This document shows, piece by piece, positions 16,006-24,480 of a DNA stretch of 48,844 nucleotides (the stretch's first letter is position 1; every line of letters begins with the position of its first letter). The position numbers and the translations under genes are program-made. Below the pieces are notes generated by a model. The model was not told the origin of the DNA, did no database searches, and saw nothing but the letters and a program-made list of their open reading frames with translations. The DNA is taken from assembly GCA_040880805.1 (NCBI GenBank), contig JBBDHW010000047.1, positions 4,578 through 53,421 on the forward strand. Reading direction: 5' to 3'. Origin of the DNA: Acidimicrobiia bacterium. Its GTDB lineage: Bacteria; Actinomycetota; Acidimicrobiia; IMCC26256; DASPTH01.

Positions 16006-17289
16006 TCAGCGGGCGTAATGGGAGGCGTTGGTCATGGCGGGATCGGCGCCGACGCCGGCGCAGTCGACGCCGGGGCGGAATTCGACATCCAAGTGGTCGG
16101 AGTCCGGCATGCGAACGAGGAGCGCACCGTTGTCGTTGCGCAGCGCGATGCCGCCGGTGGTACGGCCCGCGTGGAACTGGTCGTAGCAGTACGTGGTGGC
16201 GTCGGCGGTGACCGCACTGAAGTCACGGTTCACGGTGCCGGAGGGTTGGGGCGTGAACGAATAGACGCCCGATGCGAGTCCGCCGACGCCGGTGCCGACC
16301 GAGATCACCGGCTCGGTGGGCGCGACGTAGTCATGGACGAGCGCGAGCGCGCCGTCGCTGGAGTCGGTGGTAGCGGGGCTGCCGCCGGGGAGGAACCAGT
16401 TCCCCTGTGCTGTTCCCGGGAGGTCTTGCATGTAGGTCCCGATGATCGGGTCGGCGGTGCGCGGCACGGTGCCGTCGTACGAGCCCAGTCTGGATTCGAG
16501 TACGGCGCGCGTCGCGGGCGTGAAGTACGGGACCGGCGACACGTAGTAGAAGAAGTCGCCCTGATAGTCGGCGGGATTCGTGAACGCCGCCTTGGGGCCC
16601 CGGTAGTCGATCGCGACGAAGTCCACCCCGGCGAACTCGTCGGACATCCCGAGCAGGTCACCCGAGTGGACTTGCAGCGAGAGGTTTGCCTGGCAGGTGC
16701 GGGTGAGATTGTTCTCTCCGCCCGGGTTGAACTCCCGGCAGTTGACCTTGGGAGCCGCGTCGACGGCTGTCTGCAGGACCGGCGAGAGGGCACCGATGTG
16801 GTTGAACTGGAACCGCGTGTCACGACACGGGCTGAACTGCACTTGATATCCGTGGGCTCCGGTCGCGGGGAAGTCGGCGATCAGCACGCCGGTCACCGTC
16901 GCATCACCCGGGAACTCGACGGGGGTCGGCGGACGCGTCTCGCCGGGGAGAGAACGGCTGAACGACGAGAATCGAGCGGGGATCACGTGGATGGGCGGGC
17001 TGATCCAACCCAGGGGACGGAGTGCCCGGAACTCGTCGGGGGCGAGGGGGAGATGGTCGAACAACGCACCTGAGCGGCACTGCGCGAGACCGGCCTCTGC
17101 GTCTCGCCCGGGTGCCGATCCCGGTACCACGCCGGGAGTCACGCTGGAAGGAACGCTCGGGGCCGTACGCGGCCGCTGCGGTCGGCGATGCGCGGAGGGC
17201 AGCGCGCTCGAGCACCCCACCACCAGCACCACGAACGTCGTCAGGGAAGCCTTGAGGCAGGTGCACCTCAGGCCACCGCCCGTTCCCAT
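16006..17289 (-). CDS. Secreted lipoprotein of unknown function (possible M23-like fold)
   Basis: 427 aa from the ATG at 17289. A signal peptide (LKASLTTFVVLVVGCSS) ends in a lipobox with the Cys to be lipidated, followed by a Pro/Arg/Ser-rich linker typical of exported actinobacterial proteins. The body has PPIHVIPARFSSFS and HGYQVQFSPCRDTRFQFNHI, a His-rich arrangement seen in M23-peptidase-like domains, plus several Cys that could form disulfides. No complete peptidase motif is evident, so enzyme activity is not claimed. It has no clear partner; a SnoaL-like gene lies upstream on the same strand. Confidence 0.7.
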   Translation of the reverse strand: MGTGGGLRCTCLKASLTTFVVLVVGCSSALPSAHRRPQRPRTAPSVPSSVTPGVVPGSAPGRDAEAGLAQCRSGALFDHLPLAPDEFRALRPLGWISPPIHVIPARFSSFSRSLPGETRPPTPVEFPGDATVTGVLIADFPATGAHGYQVQFSPCRDTRFQFNHIGALSPVLQTAVDAAPKVNCREFNPGGENNLTRTCQANLSLQVHSGDLLGMSDEFAGVDFVAIDYRGPKAAFTNPADYQGDFFYYVSPVPYFTPATRAVLESRLGSYDGTVPRTADPIIGTYMQDLPGTAQGNWFLPGGSPATTDSSDGALALVHDYVAPTEPVISVGTGVGGLASGVYSFTPQPSGTVNRDFSAVTADATTYCYDQFHAGRTTGGIALRNDNGALLVRMPDSDHLDVEFRPGVDCAGVGADPAMTNASHYAR

Positions 17290-17363
17290 GCGTTCGGTAT
17301 CGGCACACTTCGGCGCGCCTGAAGCACCGCTGCGCCGCGCCCTGCGCCACCGCTGATCGCGCG

Positions 17364-17729
17364 TCAGCTCTTGAGGCTGATGCGACGCATGCGAAGGCGC
17401 CAACGGTCGGGGCAGCGCACCCATTCGTCGTCGACTCGTCCGACGCTCACGGCCCCACTGCTGTTCGTCACCAAGAGAAAGTCGGCGACCGCGCGCGCTT
17501 GGTCGCCCGTTACCCGGATGTCGGGAAGTGAGAAGATGTGGGTGCTCGAGCCTGCCGAATACCCCGTGCGGAGGTACTCGACAATGGCCGTGCGCCCGCC
17601 GAGCACTTGGCCGGCGATGTCGAGCTCACCGTCCTCGAGGTAGAGGTCGGCCCATTCGTCGAGGCGCCCGTCGTCGAGGAGGTGCGCGTACTCGGCCATC
17701 GTCGCAATGATCGCTTCGACGTCGCTCAT
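17364..17729 (-). CDS. SnoaL-like (NTF2-fold) protein
   Basis: 121 aa. VEAIIATMAEYAHLLDDGRL followed by EWADLYLEDGELDI, GRTAIVEYLRTG and a beta-rich C-terminus (WRLRMRRISL) give the cone-shaped NTF2-like fold used by SnoaL cyclases, isomerases and dehydratases. No decisive catalytic set can be named. It may be co-transcribed with the lipoprotein gene 75 bp downstream, although the functions do not suggest a link. Confidence 0.82.
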   Translation of the reverse strand: MSDVEAIIATMAEYAHLLDDGRLDEWADLYLEDGELDIAGQVLGGRTAIVEYLRTGYSAGSSTHIFSLPDIRVTGDQARAVADFLLVTNSSGAVSVGRVDDEWVRCPDRWRLRMRRISLKS

Positions 17730-17765
17730 TGATCGTTCCCTTCTCGAGTTGCGCGATGCGTCACG

Positions 17766-18057
17766 CTACGGGACCGTCGTCGACGGTGAAGGCGGCTCGG
17801 TCGTGGTGGTCGGGCTCGGTGCATGGTGTACCAGCTTCGGGAGCCCGGCCGGGTCTTGTAGCTGGTCGGCGACCGCGCCGAGCAGCTCCCGCGCTCGTCG
17901 CTCGCGCGCAGAATTCTCACCGCCTTGTTGATCGTCTGTTTCACGCCGGTGCGCCGGTGAGCCATCATCCCGTCGCGCCGAGCACCATGAGGAGCACGCC
18001 GAGCGACGCGAGCATCCGCACACCCCAGCAGCCGAGCCCCCTCCTCGACTGAACCAT
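17766..18057 (-). pseudogene. Small exported or membrane protein, apparently frameshifted
   Basis: From the ATG at 18057 the frame reads MVQSRRGLGCWGVRMLASLG and then VLLMVLGATG, a convincing hydrophobic signal or anchor, but stops at once. One frame over, the sequence continues DDGSPAHRRETDDQQGGENS, then RERRARELLGAVADQLQDPA, and ends SPTTTTEPPSPSTTVP at 17766, a typical actinobacterial Thr/Pro-rich exported tail. The two halves make sense only if joined by a one-base shift near 17970. Either a real frameshift mutation or a sequencing/assembly error. No homologue recognised. Confidence 0.35.
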
Positions 18058-18120
18058 GGAGCCGCATTCTTGCCGCGTCGACGGCCTCGAGGACCGTCGG
18101 CCGCGAGCCGCGCCCAGCCC

Positions 18121-18204
18121 ACGCGGCGGCGAGCGAGCGGAGCGAGTCGAGTCGCTCGCCAGGAGCGAGCGCCCGCGGCGCAGGTATCCTGCGCCGCAGC
18201 GAGC
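18121..18204 (-). repeat. Dispersed hairpin repeat A, copy 2 (reverse orientation)
   Basis: Perfect 10-bp stem GCGGCGCAGG (18175-18184) / CCTGCGCCGC (18188-18197) around TAT; on the minus strand this gives the same GGATACC tip. The stem sequence differs from the other copies but stays fully paired. Downstream on the minus strand it shares GCTCGCTC, TGGCGAGC, CGCTCGCTC and GCCGCGT blocks in order with copy 3. It lies just after the helicase stop, in the 484-bp gap 17730-18213. Confidence 0.75.
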
Positions 18205-18213
18205 GACGAATAA

Positions 18214-19620
18214 TCAGGTGAGGAGGCGCACCTTCCGTGCCTGCGGGCCCTTGCGGCCGGGCCCGGTCTCGTAGTCGACCAGTTGACCAACGTCGAGTCG
18301 CTGGTTGCCGCCGCCCTCGATCGCACTGCCGTGCACGAACAGGTCGTCGCCGTCGTGACGCTCGATGAAGCCGAAGCCCTTGCGGGGGTCGAACCACTTG
18401 ATGGCGCCCCGCGCAGTGGTCGTGTCCGGCGTCGCCTCGACAACCGCAGCCGGGGCGGCCACCGGGGCGCGCCGGTTCACCGCGTCGGGAGTGATCGACG
18501 TGAGCGCATCGCGATCGGGCGTGCTGAGGCCGGGACGCATGCCGAGCGCGCGCTGCAACGGCGCGGCCTCGCGCGCCTGCTGACGGCCGACGAACGACAC
18601 GACCGTGCCGGCTGCACCGGCGCGCGCCGTGCGGCCCGAGCGGTGCATGTAGTCCTTCGCGTCGTTGGGGAGATCGAAGTGCACGACGCACGCGACCGAA
18701 TCGACATGGATGCCGCGTGCAGCGACGTCTGTCGCGACGAGTGCATCGACGGTTCCGTTCGCGAACGCGGCGAGCGCCCGCTCGCGCTGGCTCTGCGATC
18801 GGTTGCCGTGAATCGCCTCGGTGTGGACGCCGGCAGCTTCGAGCTGACGAGCGATCCGATCGGTGCTGCGCTTCGTCTTGCAGAAGACGATCGTCGGCCC
18901 CGCGAGCTTGACCACGTCGGCGCACAGCCGTATCCGCTTGTCGGGGTCGACGCTCCAGAACAAGTGTGTAGCGCGCGGTTGCTCGTCGGAAGTGTCGGAG
19001 AGCATGTGCCGCACCGGCTCACGCTGGTAGCGCCGGACGAGCGTGTCGACGACGCCGTCGAGCGTGGCAGAGAAGAGCAGCGTTTGGCGCGCCGGCGGAG
19101 TGAGATCGAGCAGGCGTTGGACAACCGGGAGGAAGCCCATGTCGGCCATGCGGTCGGCTTCGTCCACGACGACCATCTCGACCGCGTCGAGACGGACGTC
19201 GCCGCGCTCGAGGAGGTCGGTGAGCCGGCCGGGGCACGCGACGAGCACGTCGACGCCACGGCGCAGCGCTTTCAACTGCGCGCCGTAGCCTGCGCCGCCG
19301 TACACGGCGGCGACCCGTAGCTTGCGTTGCCGGCCGAGCCATTCGAGCTCCCCGCACACCTGCGCGGCGAGCTCACGGGTGGGAACGAGCACGAGCCCGG
19401 TCGGCTTCTTGGGCGCAGCGCGCCCGAGCCGCATCACGAGTGGGATCCCGAACGCAATGGTCTTGCCGGAGCCGGTCGGGGCGCGGCCACAGAGGTCGCG
19501 GCCGGCGCAGCCGTCGGCGAGGGCAAGGGTCTGGATGGCAAATGGTGTGTGGATCCCGCGTGCCGAGAGCGTGGAGACGAGCTCCGCGGGCACGCCGAGA
19601 TCGGCGAAGGTTGTAGACAT
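18214..19620 (-). CDS. DEAD-box RNA helicase fused to a C-terminal cold-shock domain
   Basis: 468 aa. Q motif (Phe5 to Gln30), Walker A APTGSGKT (47-54), PTRELAAQ, CPGRLTDLL, the DEAD box VVDEADRM, SAT (FSATL), then helicase domain 2 with VFCKTKRSTDRIARQ, TDVAARGIH and HRSGRTAR. After a short Pro/Ala linker, residues about 402-468 form a complete cold-shock domain with RNP1 (KGFGFIER) and RNP2 (DLFVHGSAI). It should unwind structured mRNA or rRNA, with the cold-shock domain adding single-strand binding. Usually these are separate proteins. A 191-nt gap upstream may be a long leader, as in other cold-shock messages. Confidence 0.93.
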   Translation of the reverse strand: MSTTFADLGVPAELVSTLSARGIHTPFAIQTLALADGCAGRDLCGRAPTGSGKTIAFGIPLVMRLGRAAPKKPTGLVLVPTRELAAQVCGELEWLGRQRKLRVAAVYGGAGYGAQLKALRRGVDVLVACPGRLTDLLERGDVRLDAVEMVVVDEADRMADMGFLPVVQRLLDLTPPARQTLLFSATLDGVVDTLVRRYQREPVRHMLSDTSDEQPRATHLFWSVDPDKRIRLCADVVKLAGPTIVFCKTKRSTDRIARQLEAAGVHTEAIHGNRSQSQRERALAAFANGTVDALVATDVAARGIHVDSVACVVHFDLPNDAKDYMHRSGRTARAGAAGTVVSFVGRQQAREAAPLQRALGMRPGLSTPDRDALTSITPDAVNRRAPVAAPAAVVEATPDTTTARGAIKWFDPRKGFGFIERHDGDDLFVHGSAIEGGGNQRLDVGQLVDYETGPGRKGPQARKVRLLT

Positions 19621-19803
19621 GGGATTGCAGACTCCGGTGTTCGATGGACAGGTCTCACGAGGGGTGTACGAAGACCCGAGACGCTGACCCGAACGTGGAC
19701 GGCATGTGTGCGCCGATGGAGCCGGAGTCGCGGAGAAGAGCGTGTACCCGCTGCGAATCCACGCGCGAAAACAAGAACGTTGCGTGTGGAAGACGCCAGC
19801 ATA
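19621..19803 (-). promoter_or_regulatory. Putative promoter and ~170-nt leader of the helicase gene
   Basis: A TATGCT hexamer at 19798-19803 (minus) is the best -10 candidate in the gap; transcription from it would give a leader of about 170 nt. The leader has a U-rich patch (CTTCTTGTTTTCGC) near its 5' end. No -35 is convincing and no known riboswitch is recognised. Confidence 0.3.
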
Positions 19804-19811
19804 GCACGCCG

Positions 19812-20696
19812 TTAGCTGTGCTCCGCGAGCAGAGCGCGGACGACGTCCGTCCGGTGCGAGATCGCGATCATGTGTCCCTCGCCGTCGAACGTCGTGAGCG
19901 TGGCGTTCGGAATCGCCTTCGTGATGTCGGACGCCCACGACGGTGGGACGAGCTCGTCGACCGTGCCCTGGTAGACGTGCACGGGGACCGTGATGTCCTC
20001 GAGCCGGAAGCCCCACGCGCCGACGAACGCGCGGTACTCGTCGACCATCCCTGCCGAGTCCTTTCCGGCTTCCCCGACCGCGCGGCCGAACCACTCGGCG
20101 TTGGCTCGGAGCACCGCGGCGTCGGGCGCTGGTGAACGCCTGGCCGAGAGGTTCGCGTAACGCTCCGGCGCTCTCCGCGCCAGCATCGCCGACGAGGCGA
20201 ACGCGACGCGTGCAACCGGCGCCGCGCGCGTGGAGAGCCGAGCGAGGCGACGGTCGAGCGAGTTGAGCTGCGCGAACGTCGCGTCGTTGTCGAGCGGCGG
20301 GCAGCCGGCGATGATCGCGGCGCGCGTGACGCGGTCGCCGAGCCGCGCCGCGACCGCCGCGGCGTACTGACCGCCGAGCGACCAACCCATTACCGCGAAT
20401 CGGTCGACCCCGACTGCGTCGAGCAGCTCGCGGGCGTCGTCCACCCAGTCGGCGGTGGAGTGACCGGGCCGCCGGTCGGACAGCCCGATACCGGGCCGGT
20501 CGGGAGACACCACCGACACGCCGAGCGTTCGGAAGTCGTCGGCGCAGGGCTCCACGTCGAAGCGGCACACGAGCCCGCCGTGGCAGTTCAGGATCGGGAA
20601 GCCGTCGGGATCGCCGTATACCGCGTATCCCAATCGCCGGCCGTCGCGCAGGTTCACGACATGATCGACTGCGGCATCGTGCGTGAACGCGCCCAT
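19812..20696 (-). CDS. Alpha/beta hydrolase
   Basis: 294 aa. HGGLVCRF (oxyanion region), SPDRPGIGLSD, the nucleophile elbow GWSLGG, acidic residue in QGTVDELVPP, and GEGHM as the catalytic His complete the Ser-Asp-His triad of the alpha/beta hydrolase fold. The start overlaps the stop of the glutathione-transferase-like gene as TGATG, so the two are translationally coupled. Substrate unknown; probably a small ester, amide or ring-cleavage product. Confidence 0.9.
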   Translation of the reverse strand: MGAFTHDAAVDHVVNLRDGRRLGYAVYGDPDGFPILNCHGGLVCRFDVEPCADDFRTLGVSVVSPDRPGIGLSDRRPGHSTADWVDDARELLDAVGVDRFAVMGWSLGGQYAAAVAARLGDRVTRAAIIAGCPPLDNDATFAQLNSLDRRLARLSTRAAPVARVAFASSAMLARRAPERYANLSARRSPAPDAAVLRANAEWFGRAVGEAGKDSAGMVDEYRAFVGAWGFRLEDITVPVHVYQGTVDELVPPSWASDITKAIPNATLTTFDGEGHMIAISHRTDVVRALLAEHS

Positions 20697-21718
20697 CAGG
20701 CGAAGCGGTCGCGGTCGTGCGGCGCGTCCCAGTCGGCGATCGGGCCCGCAGGCACGATGCGTAGCGTCCTGATACCGGCTCCCGCGCGGAACGTGCCGGT
20801 CTTGATGTGCTCGATGTTCGTGGTGTCCCCGAACTCCGGGCGCTGGTACAGATCACGCGCGTACGCCCACAGGTTCGGGTAGTCGACCAAGCGCCGCAGG
20901 TTGAGCCGGCCGAGCGGGCCGGCGATCACGTCGAAGCGGACGAGGTTCACGTAGAGGAGCAGGTCGGCGTCGGTGATCTGGTCGCCGACGAGGAACCGGT
21001 TCGATGCCAACCGCTGTTCGAACCGATCGAGCGCGTCGAAGACGCGCGTGCTCACCGCGTCGTAGTCGGCCTGAGTGGTGGCGCCCATGGCCGCGTACGT
21101 ACCGCCCGCGAGATCGCGCACGATCTCGTCGTTCACCGCGTCGATCGCAACGCGGTGCTGCGAGGTAAGAGAGCTGGTGGGATACAAGTTGACCGCGGGA
21201 TCAGCCCACTCGGTGAAGCAGGTCTCGAGATCGATCGTCATCGTCGGGTAGTGGTTGCTCACCAATTTGCCCGTGACGCGGTCCCACAACGCGGGAACGG
21301 AGATGTGACCATCGAAGGTGGGGTCGGTCGCGAGGTAGGCGTCGCGCAGGAACGCGAATCCGTTGACGGGATCGGGCCCGTAGTCGGGCCCGTCGCGGAA
21401 CGCCCACCCACGACCATCGCGCACCGGGTCGACGGCCGAACACGTCACCACGCCGTCGAGCCCGCGCAGCCTGAGCGCGATGAGCGGACGCTGTGCCCAG
21501 GGGCAGTACAGGGAGAAGTAGAGGTGGTACCGGCCTGGCTCGGCCCGAAACTCCGTGGACCCGTCGTCGGAGATCCGACCGCCGATCGGGTACACGAGCG
21601 TGGCGAGGTTGCCCTCGCGTCGGTACGCGCTGCGCGGTGGTGCGTAGTCGCCGTACGCCTCGAAGTCGACGGGGCTCGCGACCGTGCCAGTGGTGGTGGG
21701 GGTGGTCGTTGTGGCCAT
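20696..21718 (-). CDS. Glutathione S-transferase family, glutathionyl-hydroquinone-reductase-like
   Basis: 340 aa from the ATG at 21718, preceded by GGAGGAGC. The motif SLYCPWAQRPLIALRLRGL contains the catalytic Cys in CPWA, the signature of glutathionyl-hydroquinone reductases (YqjG/ECM4 type), and the C-terminal GST helical domain shows FLVGDQITDADLLLYV. Most actinobacteria use mycothiol in place of glutathione, so the thiol cofactor is open. Residues 2-14 are Thr-rich. It probably detoxifies quinones or chlorinated aromatics. Confidence 0.9.
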   Translation of the reverse strand: MATTTTPTTTGTVASPVDFEAYGDYAPPRSAYRREGNLATLVYPIGGRISDDGSTEFRAEPGRYHLYFSLYCPWAQRPLIALRLRGLDGVVTCSAVDPVRDGRGWAFRDGPDYGPDPVNGFAFLRDAYLATDPTFDGHISVPALWDRVTGKLVSNHYPTMTIDLETCFTEWADPAVNLYPTSSLTSQHRVAIDAVNDEIVRDLAGGTYAAMGATTQADYDAVSTRVFDALDRFEQRLASNRFLVGDQITDADLLLYVNLVRFDVIAGPLGRLNLRRLVDYPNLWAYARDLYQRPEFGDTTNIEHIKTGTFRAGAGIRTLRIVPAGPIADWDAPHDRDRFA

Positions 21719-21761
21719 CGCAACGCTCCTCCGTCGAGGGGTGGGGTACGCGGTCACCAAC

Positions 21762-22775
21762 CTAACTGAACGTCTCCCGCCAGCGTTCGAGGTCGTCCAC
21801 GATCGCGCGCGCCCAGGCGACCGGGGCGTTCATGCCGGCGGCGTGGCGTCGCGCAGTGTCTTCGTCGTCCAACGTGGCGATCCATCCGCCGACGCTCCAG
21901 AGGGGTTGCCGCGCGAGCGCGAGCGGCAGGGCCTCGCGCTCCTCGCGCCCCAACGGTCGATCGAGCCCTTGCTCGTACGCGTCGACCAGGTCGGCGAGCC
22001 GGTCGGAGCCGTTTGCGAGGCTCGCGAAATAGAGGGTGAGCGCGAGGTCATCGATGCGGACGCGCTCGCCCATGAAGTCGAAGTCGGTGACCAGCACCAC
22101 GCGCCCCTCGCGGAACAAGACGTTGTTGTCCCAGAAGTCGCCGTGTACGAGCTGACGTGGGAGCGCGGTGCCTCGGTCGCGCTCGGCCGATGCGAGCAGG
22201 TGAGCGAGCTCGTCGGCGCTCTCCGCGAGCTGCAGTTCTTCCGACGTGGGACCCCATGACCGGATCCGTCGTGTCCCGTCGAGGGTCCGATCGACGATGT
22301 CCTCTGCTTCGACGTGGTTCGCGAACCGTGGCGTCCGTCCCTCGGCACCCACGGTGACCCCACGCAGCACGGTGTGGATCTGCCCGAGGAGCGGGAGCCC
22401 GGCCGTGAGACGTTCCCGGGAGTCCATCTCCGCGTCGTGCTCCACGAAGTGCTCGACTTCGACGAGCAGGTCGTCGACGGTCGTCCACGGTTGGTCGTGT
22501 CGGGTCGTCACCAACTGCGAACACGGCACGCCACCTGTTACCAGCGCCCGGCGCACGACCTGGATGTCATCGAGCCTTCGTGCTGTGACGTGTTGCCGGT
22601 ACACGCGCGCGACGAAACGCGCGTCTCCCGTGGTGATCAGCAGGTTGAGGTTCGACGAGCCCCCGAGATCGACATGGCCGGAGACATCGATTCCGTACTC
22701 GTCGTGCAGAGCATCGAAGAGTGACGGTGACAACTGCGGTCGTTGCCCGCGACGACCTCCCGCCGCATCGTCCAC
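21762..22775 (-). CDS. Aminoglycoside phosphotransferase-fold kinase
   Basis: 337 aa. The catalytic loop LVHGDFWDNNVLF (Brenner motif, with the base Asp and the Asn) and the metal-binding VTDFDF are intact, and the N-lobe has LGGSSNLNLLITTGDARFVA. This is the APH/choline-kinase-like fold, which phosphorylates small alcohols or antibiotics. Genomic members are mostly of unknown substrate, and resistance should not be assumed. It lies 12 bp after a HAD-phosphatase-like gene, suggesting a kinase/phosphatase pair, and 43 bp before the GST-like gene. Confidence 0.88.
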   Translation of the reverse strand: MDDAAGGRRGQRPQLSPSLFDALHDEYGIDVSGHVDLGGSSNLNLLITTGDARFVARVYRQHVTARRLDDIQVVRRALVTGGVPCSQLVTTRHDQPWTTVDDLLVEVEHFVEHDAEMDSRERLTAGLPLLGQIHTVLRGVTVGAEGRTPRFANHVEAEDIVDRTLDGTRRIRSWGPTSEELQLAESADELAHLLASAERDRGTALPRQLVHGDFWDNNVLFREGRVVLVTDFDFMGERVRIDDLALTLYFASLANGSDRLADLVDAYEQGLDRPLGREEREALPLALARQPLWSVGGWIATLDDEDTARRHAAGMNAPVAWARAIVDDLERWRETFS

Positions 22776-22787
22776 GATGCAGACGAT

Positions 22788-23201
22788 TCAGGCCGGGCGC
22801 GTCCACCCGTCGTCGTGGATCGAATCGGCGACGACCGGTATGACGATGTCGGTGACGTGCAAGAACTCGAAGCCGGCAAGCAGCGCGTAGCGCTCGTCGA
22901 TCTCCGTATCGCCCACGTGGATGTAGCGGTCGGCCTCGAATTGCTCGCGCACCACGTGGAGCTGGTGCTTGCCGCCCACGAAGTGCGGCTCGATCCCATG
23001 GCGCGCCCAAAGGGGTTGCTGGCTCGAACGGGGCCAGTCCGACGCAACGCCGATCACATAGCCGCGCCCGACGAGATCACGCACGACCGCTGCAGGTACG
23101 GGACCGGGCGGTTCGCCGAACTCCATCGTTCCGTCGATGTCGAAGCTCACCAGGATGCGTGAGGTCGCGGACGGAGAGGGCTGCAGATTGCTGGTTGCCA
23201 C
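22788..23201 (-). CDS. Small HAD-fold protein without cap domain
   Basis: 137 aa from a GTG at 23201. HAD motif I is VSFDIDGTMEF and motif IV is HVGDTEIDERYALLAGFEFL; there is little between them, so the enzyme lacks a cap domain and is shorter than most HAD phosphatases. VASDWPRSSQQPLW may hold motif II, where Ser is expected. Likely a phosphatase on a macromolecule or an open substrate. Probable first gene of the minus-strand run to the alpha/beta hydrolase. The start is uncertain by a few codons. Confidence 0.78.
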   Translation of the reverse strand: MATSNLQPSPSATSRILVSFDIDGTMEFGEPPGPVPAAVVRDLVGRGYVIGVASDWPRSSQQPLWARHGIEPHFVGGKHQLHVVREQFEADRYIHVGDTEIDERYALLAGFEFLHVTDIVIPVVADSIHDDGWTRPA

Positions 23202-23385
23202 CGAGACGACGCTAGCGCGCCGGTACCAGTTGGAGGTCCGACCTGAGGGCTGTTGCGGCACGACGACGTGTGCTGATGGACTACCGGCATGGCGTCGATC
23301 AGCGGTCCCACTACACCGGGCGCACGGAAGCGTGCGTGGTGCGCAACGACGAGCGACCTCGGCTCGCGCCGCGCTCGATGAAGAC

Positions 23386-24147
23386 ATGAACGAGTTCGAC
23401 GGTCGGATCGCGCTGGTCACGGGCGCGGCGGGCAAGGGGCTCGGCCAGGCCACCGCGCGCAGGCTCGCGAGTGGTGGGGCAACGGTCGTGGTCACCGACA
23501 TCCACGAGCGGCGTACGGGTGAGGTCGCCGAAGCGATCGCGGCCGACTATCCCGACGTGCGGGTGGCCGGGTTCGCGATGGACGCGGGCGACCGCGAGCA
23601 GATCGACGCCGTCGTCGCCGAGGTGACGCGCACGCTCGGTCCGGTGCAGATCCTGGTGAACAACGCGGCGGTGAACGTCGTCGGCAGCATCTTCGACTAC
23701 GACCCGGAGAACTGGGACTGGTGCCTCCGAGTGAACCTGTCGGGGCCGTGGTACCTGTGCCGGGCGGTCATGCCGTTGATGCGCGACGCAGGTGGCGGCG
23801 CGATCGTCAACGTCTCGAGCTTCGCCGCGGACGTGGGCGGAGGCGGTGTCGAAGCGCCCTACGCGGTCACCAAGGGCGGCCTCAACGTGCTGACGCGCTC
23901 GTGCGCGCACGAGGGGGGCCCGTTCGGGATTCGGGCGAACACCGTCTCCTGCGGTGTGATCCGTGGCACCAAGTTCGTCGACGATCACCCCGAGATCATC
24001 GCCAACGCCGAAATGCACACTCCACTGGGCAGCTACCCCGACGCGGACGAGATCGCGGAGGCGATCGCGTTCCTCGCGTCGGATCGCGCCCGCCACATCA
24101 CCGGCGAGATCCTCGGCATCGCCGCCGGCGCGTACATGCGCACCTGA
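23386..24147 (+). CDS. Short-chain dehydrogenase/reductase
   Basis: 253 aa. Rossmann motif TGAAGKGLG, NNAAVNVVG, and catalytic YAVTKGG (Tyr-x3-Lys) after INVSSFAADVG's equivalent NVSSFAADVGG. Classical SDR; the Lys in TGAAGKG is less common than the usual Ser/Arg. Ends DRARHITGEILGIAAGAYMR, the typical C-terminus of fabG-like enzymes. It oxidises or reduces an alcohol/ketone with NAD(P). Separated by 184 bp from the divergent HAD gene; no clear promoter was found in that gap. Confidence 0.92.
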   Translation: MNEFDGRIALVTGAAGKGLGQATARRLASGGATVVVTDIHERRTGEVAEAIAADYPDVRVAGFAMDAGDREQIDAVVAEVTRTLGPVQILVNNAAVNVVGSIFDYDPENWDWCLRVNLSGPWYLCRAVMPLMRDAGGGAIVNVSSFAADVGGGGVEAPYAVTKGGLNVLTRSCAHEGGPFGIRANTVSCGVIRGTKFVDDHPEIIANAEMHTPLGSYPDADEIAEAIAFLASDRARHITGEILGIAAGAYMRT

Positions 24148-24148
24148 C

Positions 24149-24243
24149 TACTCGCTCGTTCGCTGCTTGGCGGGATACCCGCCTCGCGGCCGCTCACTCG
24201 CTGGCGAGCATCTCCGCTCGCTCTGCTCGCTCCGTTGCCGCGT
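24149..24243 (+). repeat. Dispersed hairpin repeat A, copy 3
   Basis: Core stem GGCGGG (24169-24174) / CCCGCC (24178-24183) around ATA, the same GGATACC tip, with a weaker outer stem GCTGCTT / TCGCGGC. It is followed by CGCTCACTCGCTGGCGAGC and further CGCTCGCTC blocks matching copy 2. Starts 2 bp after the SDR stop, between convergent genes. Confidence 0.75.
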
Positions 24244-24252
24244 GTGCGGGAG

Positions 24253-24408
24253 TTACTGGTCGTCGTCCTCCGTCATCTCGAGGACGTCCTCGCGCTCGAC
24301 CTCGGTCCAGTGGACTTGGATCACGTGTTCTTGCACCTCGGCCACGAGCGCGTCGACGTCGTCGTTGCGAATGGTGACCCCGCAGTCGCATTTGACGAAC
24401 TTTGCCAT
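24253..24408 (-). CDS. 51-aa DUF1059-like small protein
   Basis: ATG at 24408 with a strong GGGAGGAACG site before it. The product starts MAKFVKCDCGVTIRNDDVDA, has LVAEVQEHVIQVHWTEVERE in the middle and ends in Asp residues. The paired Cys (KCDCG), the IR, and the spaced His residues match the pattern of the DUF1059 family, small proteins of unknown role that might bind a metal. Convergent with the SDR upstream on the plus strand and divergent from the next SDR. Confidence 0.8.
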   Translation of the reverse strand: MAKFVKCDCGVTIRNDDVDALVAEVQEHVIQVHWTEVEREDVLEMTEDDDQ

Positions 24409-24480
24409 CGTTCCTCCCGCTCGCCAGGCTGACCCGCGAGGTTAACGTGCCGCGATCGTCGTAACGAGGGGAGAGGAACC

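Noticed and set aside
17726-18925. 399-codon Arg-rich minus-strand frame
   Set aside because: Overlaps the cold-shock part of the helicase in another frame and has no recognisable domain; only the small exported-protein halves within it look coding.
21762-22775. Calling the APH-fold gene an antibiotic-resistance gene
   Set aside because: Only the kinase fold is visible; the neighbourhood is metabolic and most chromosomal members are not resistance enzymes.
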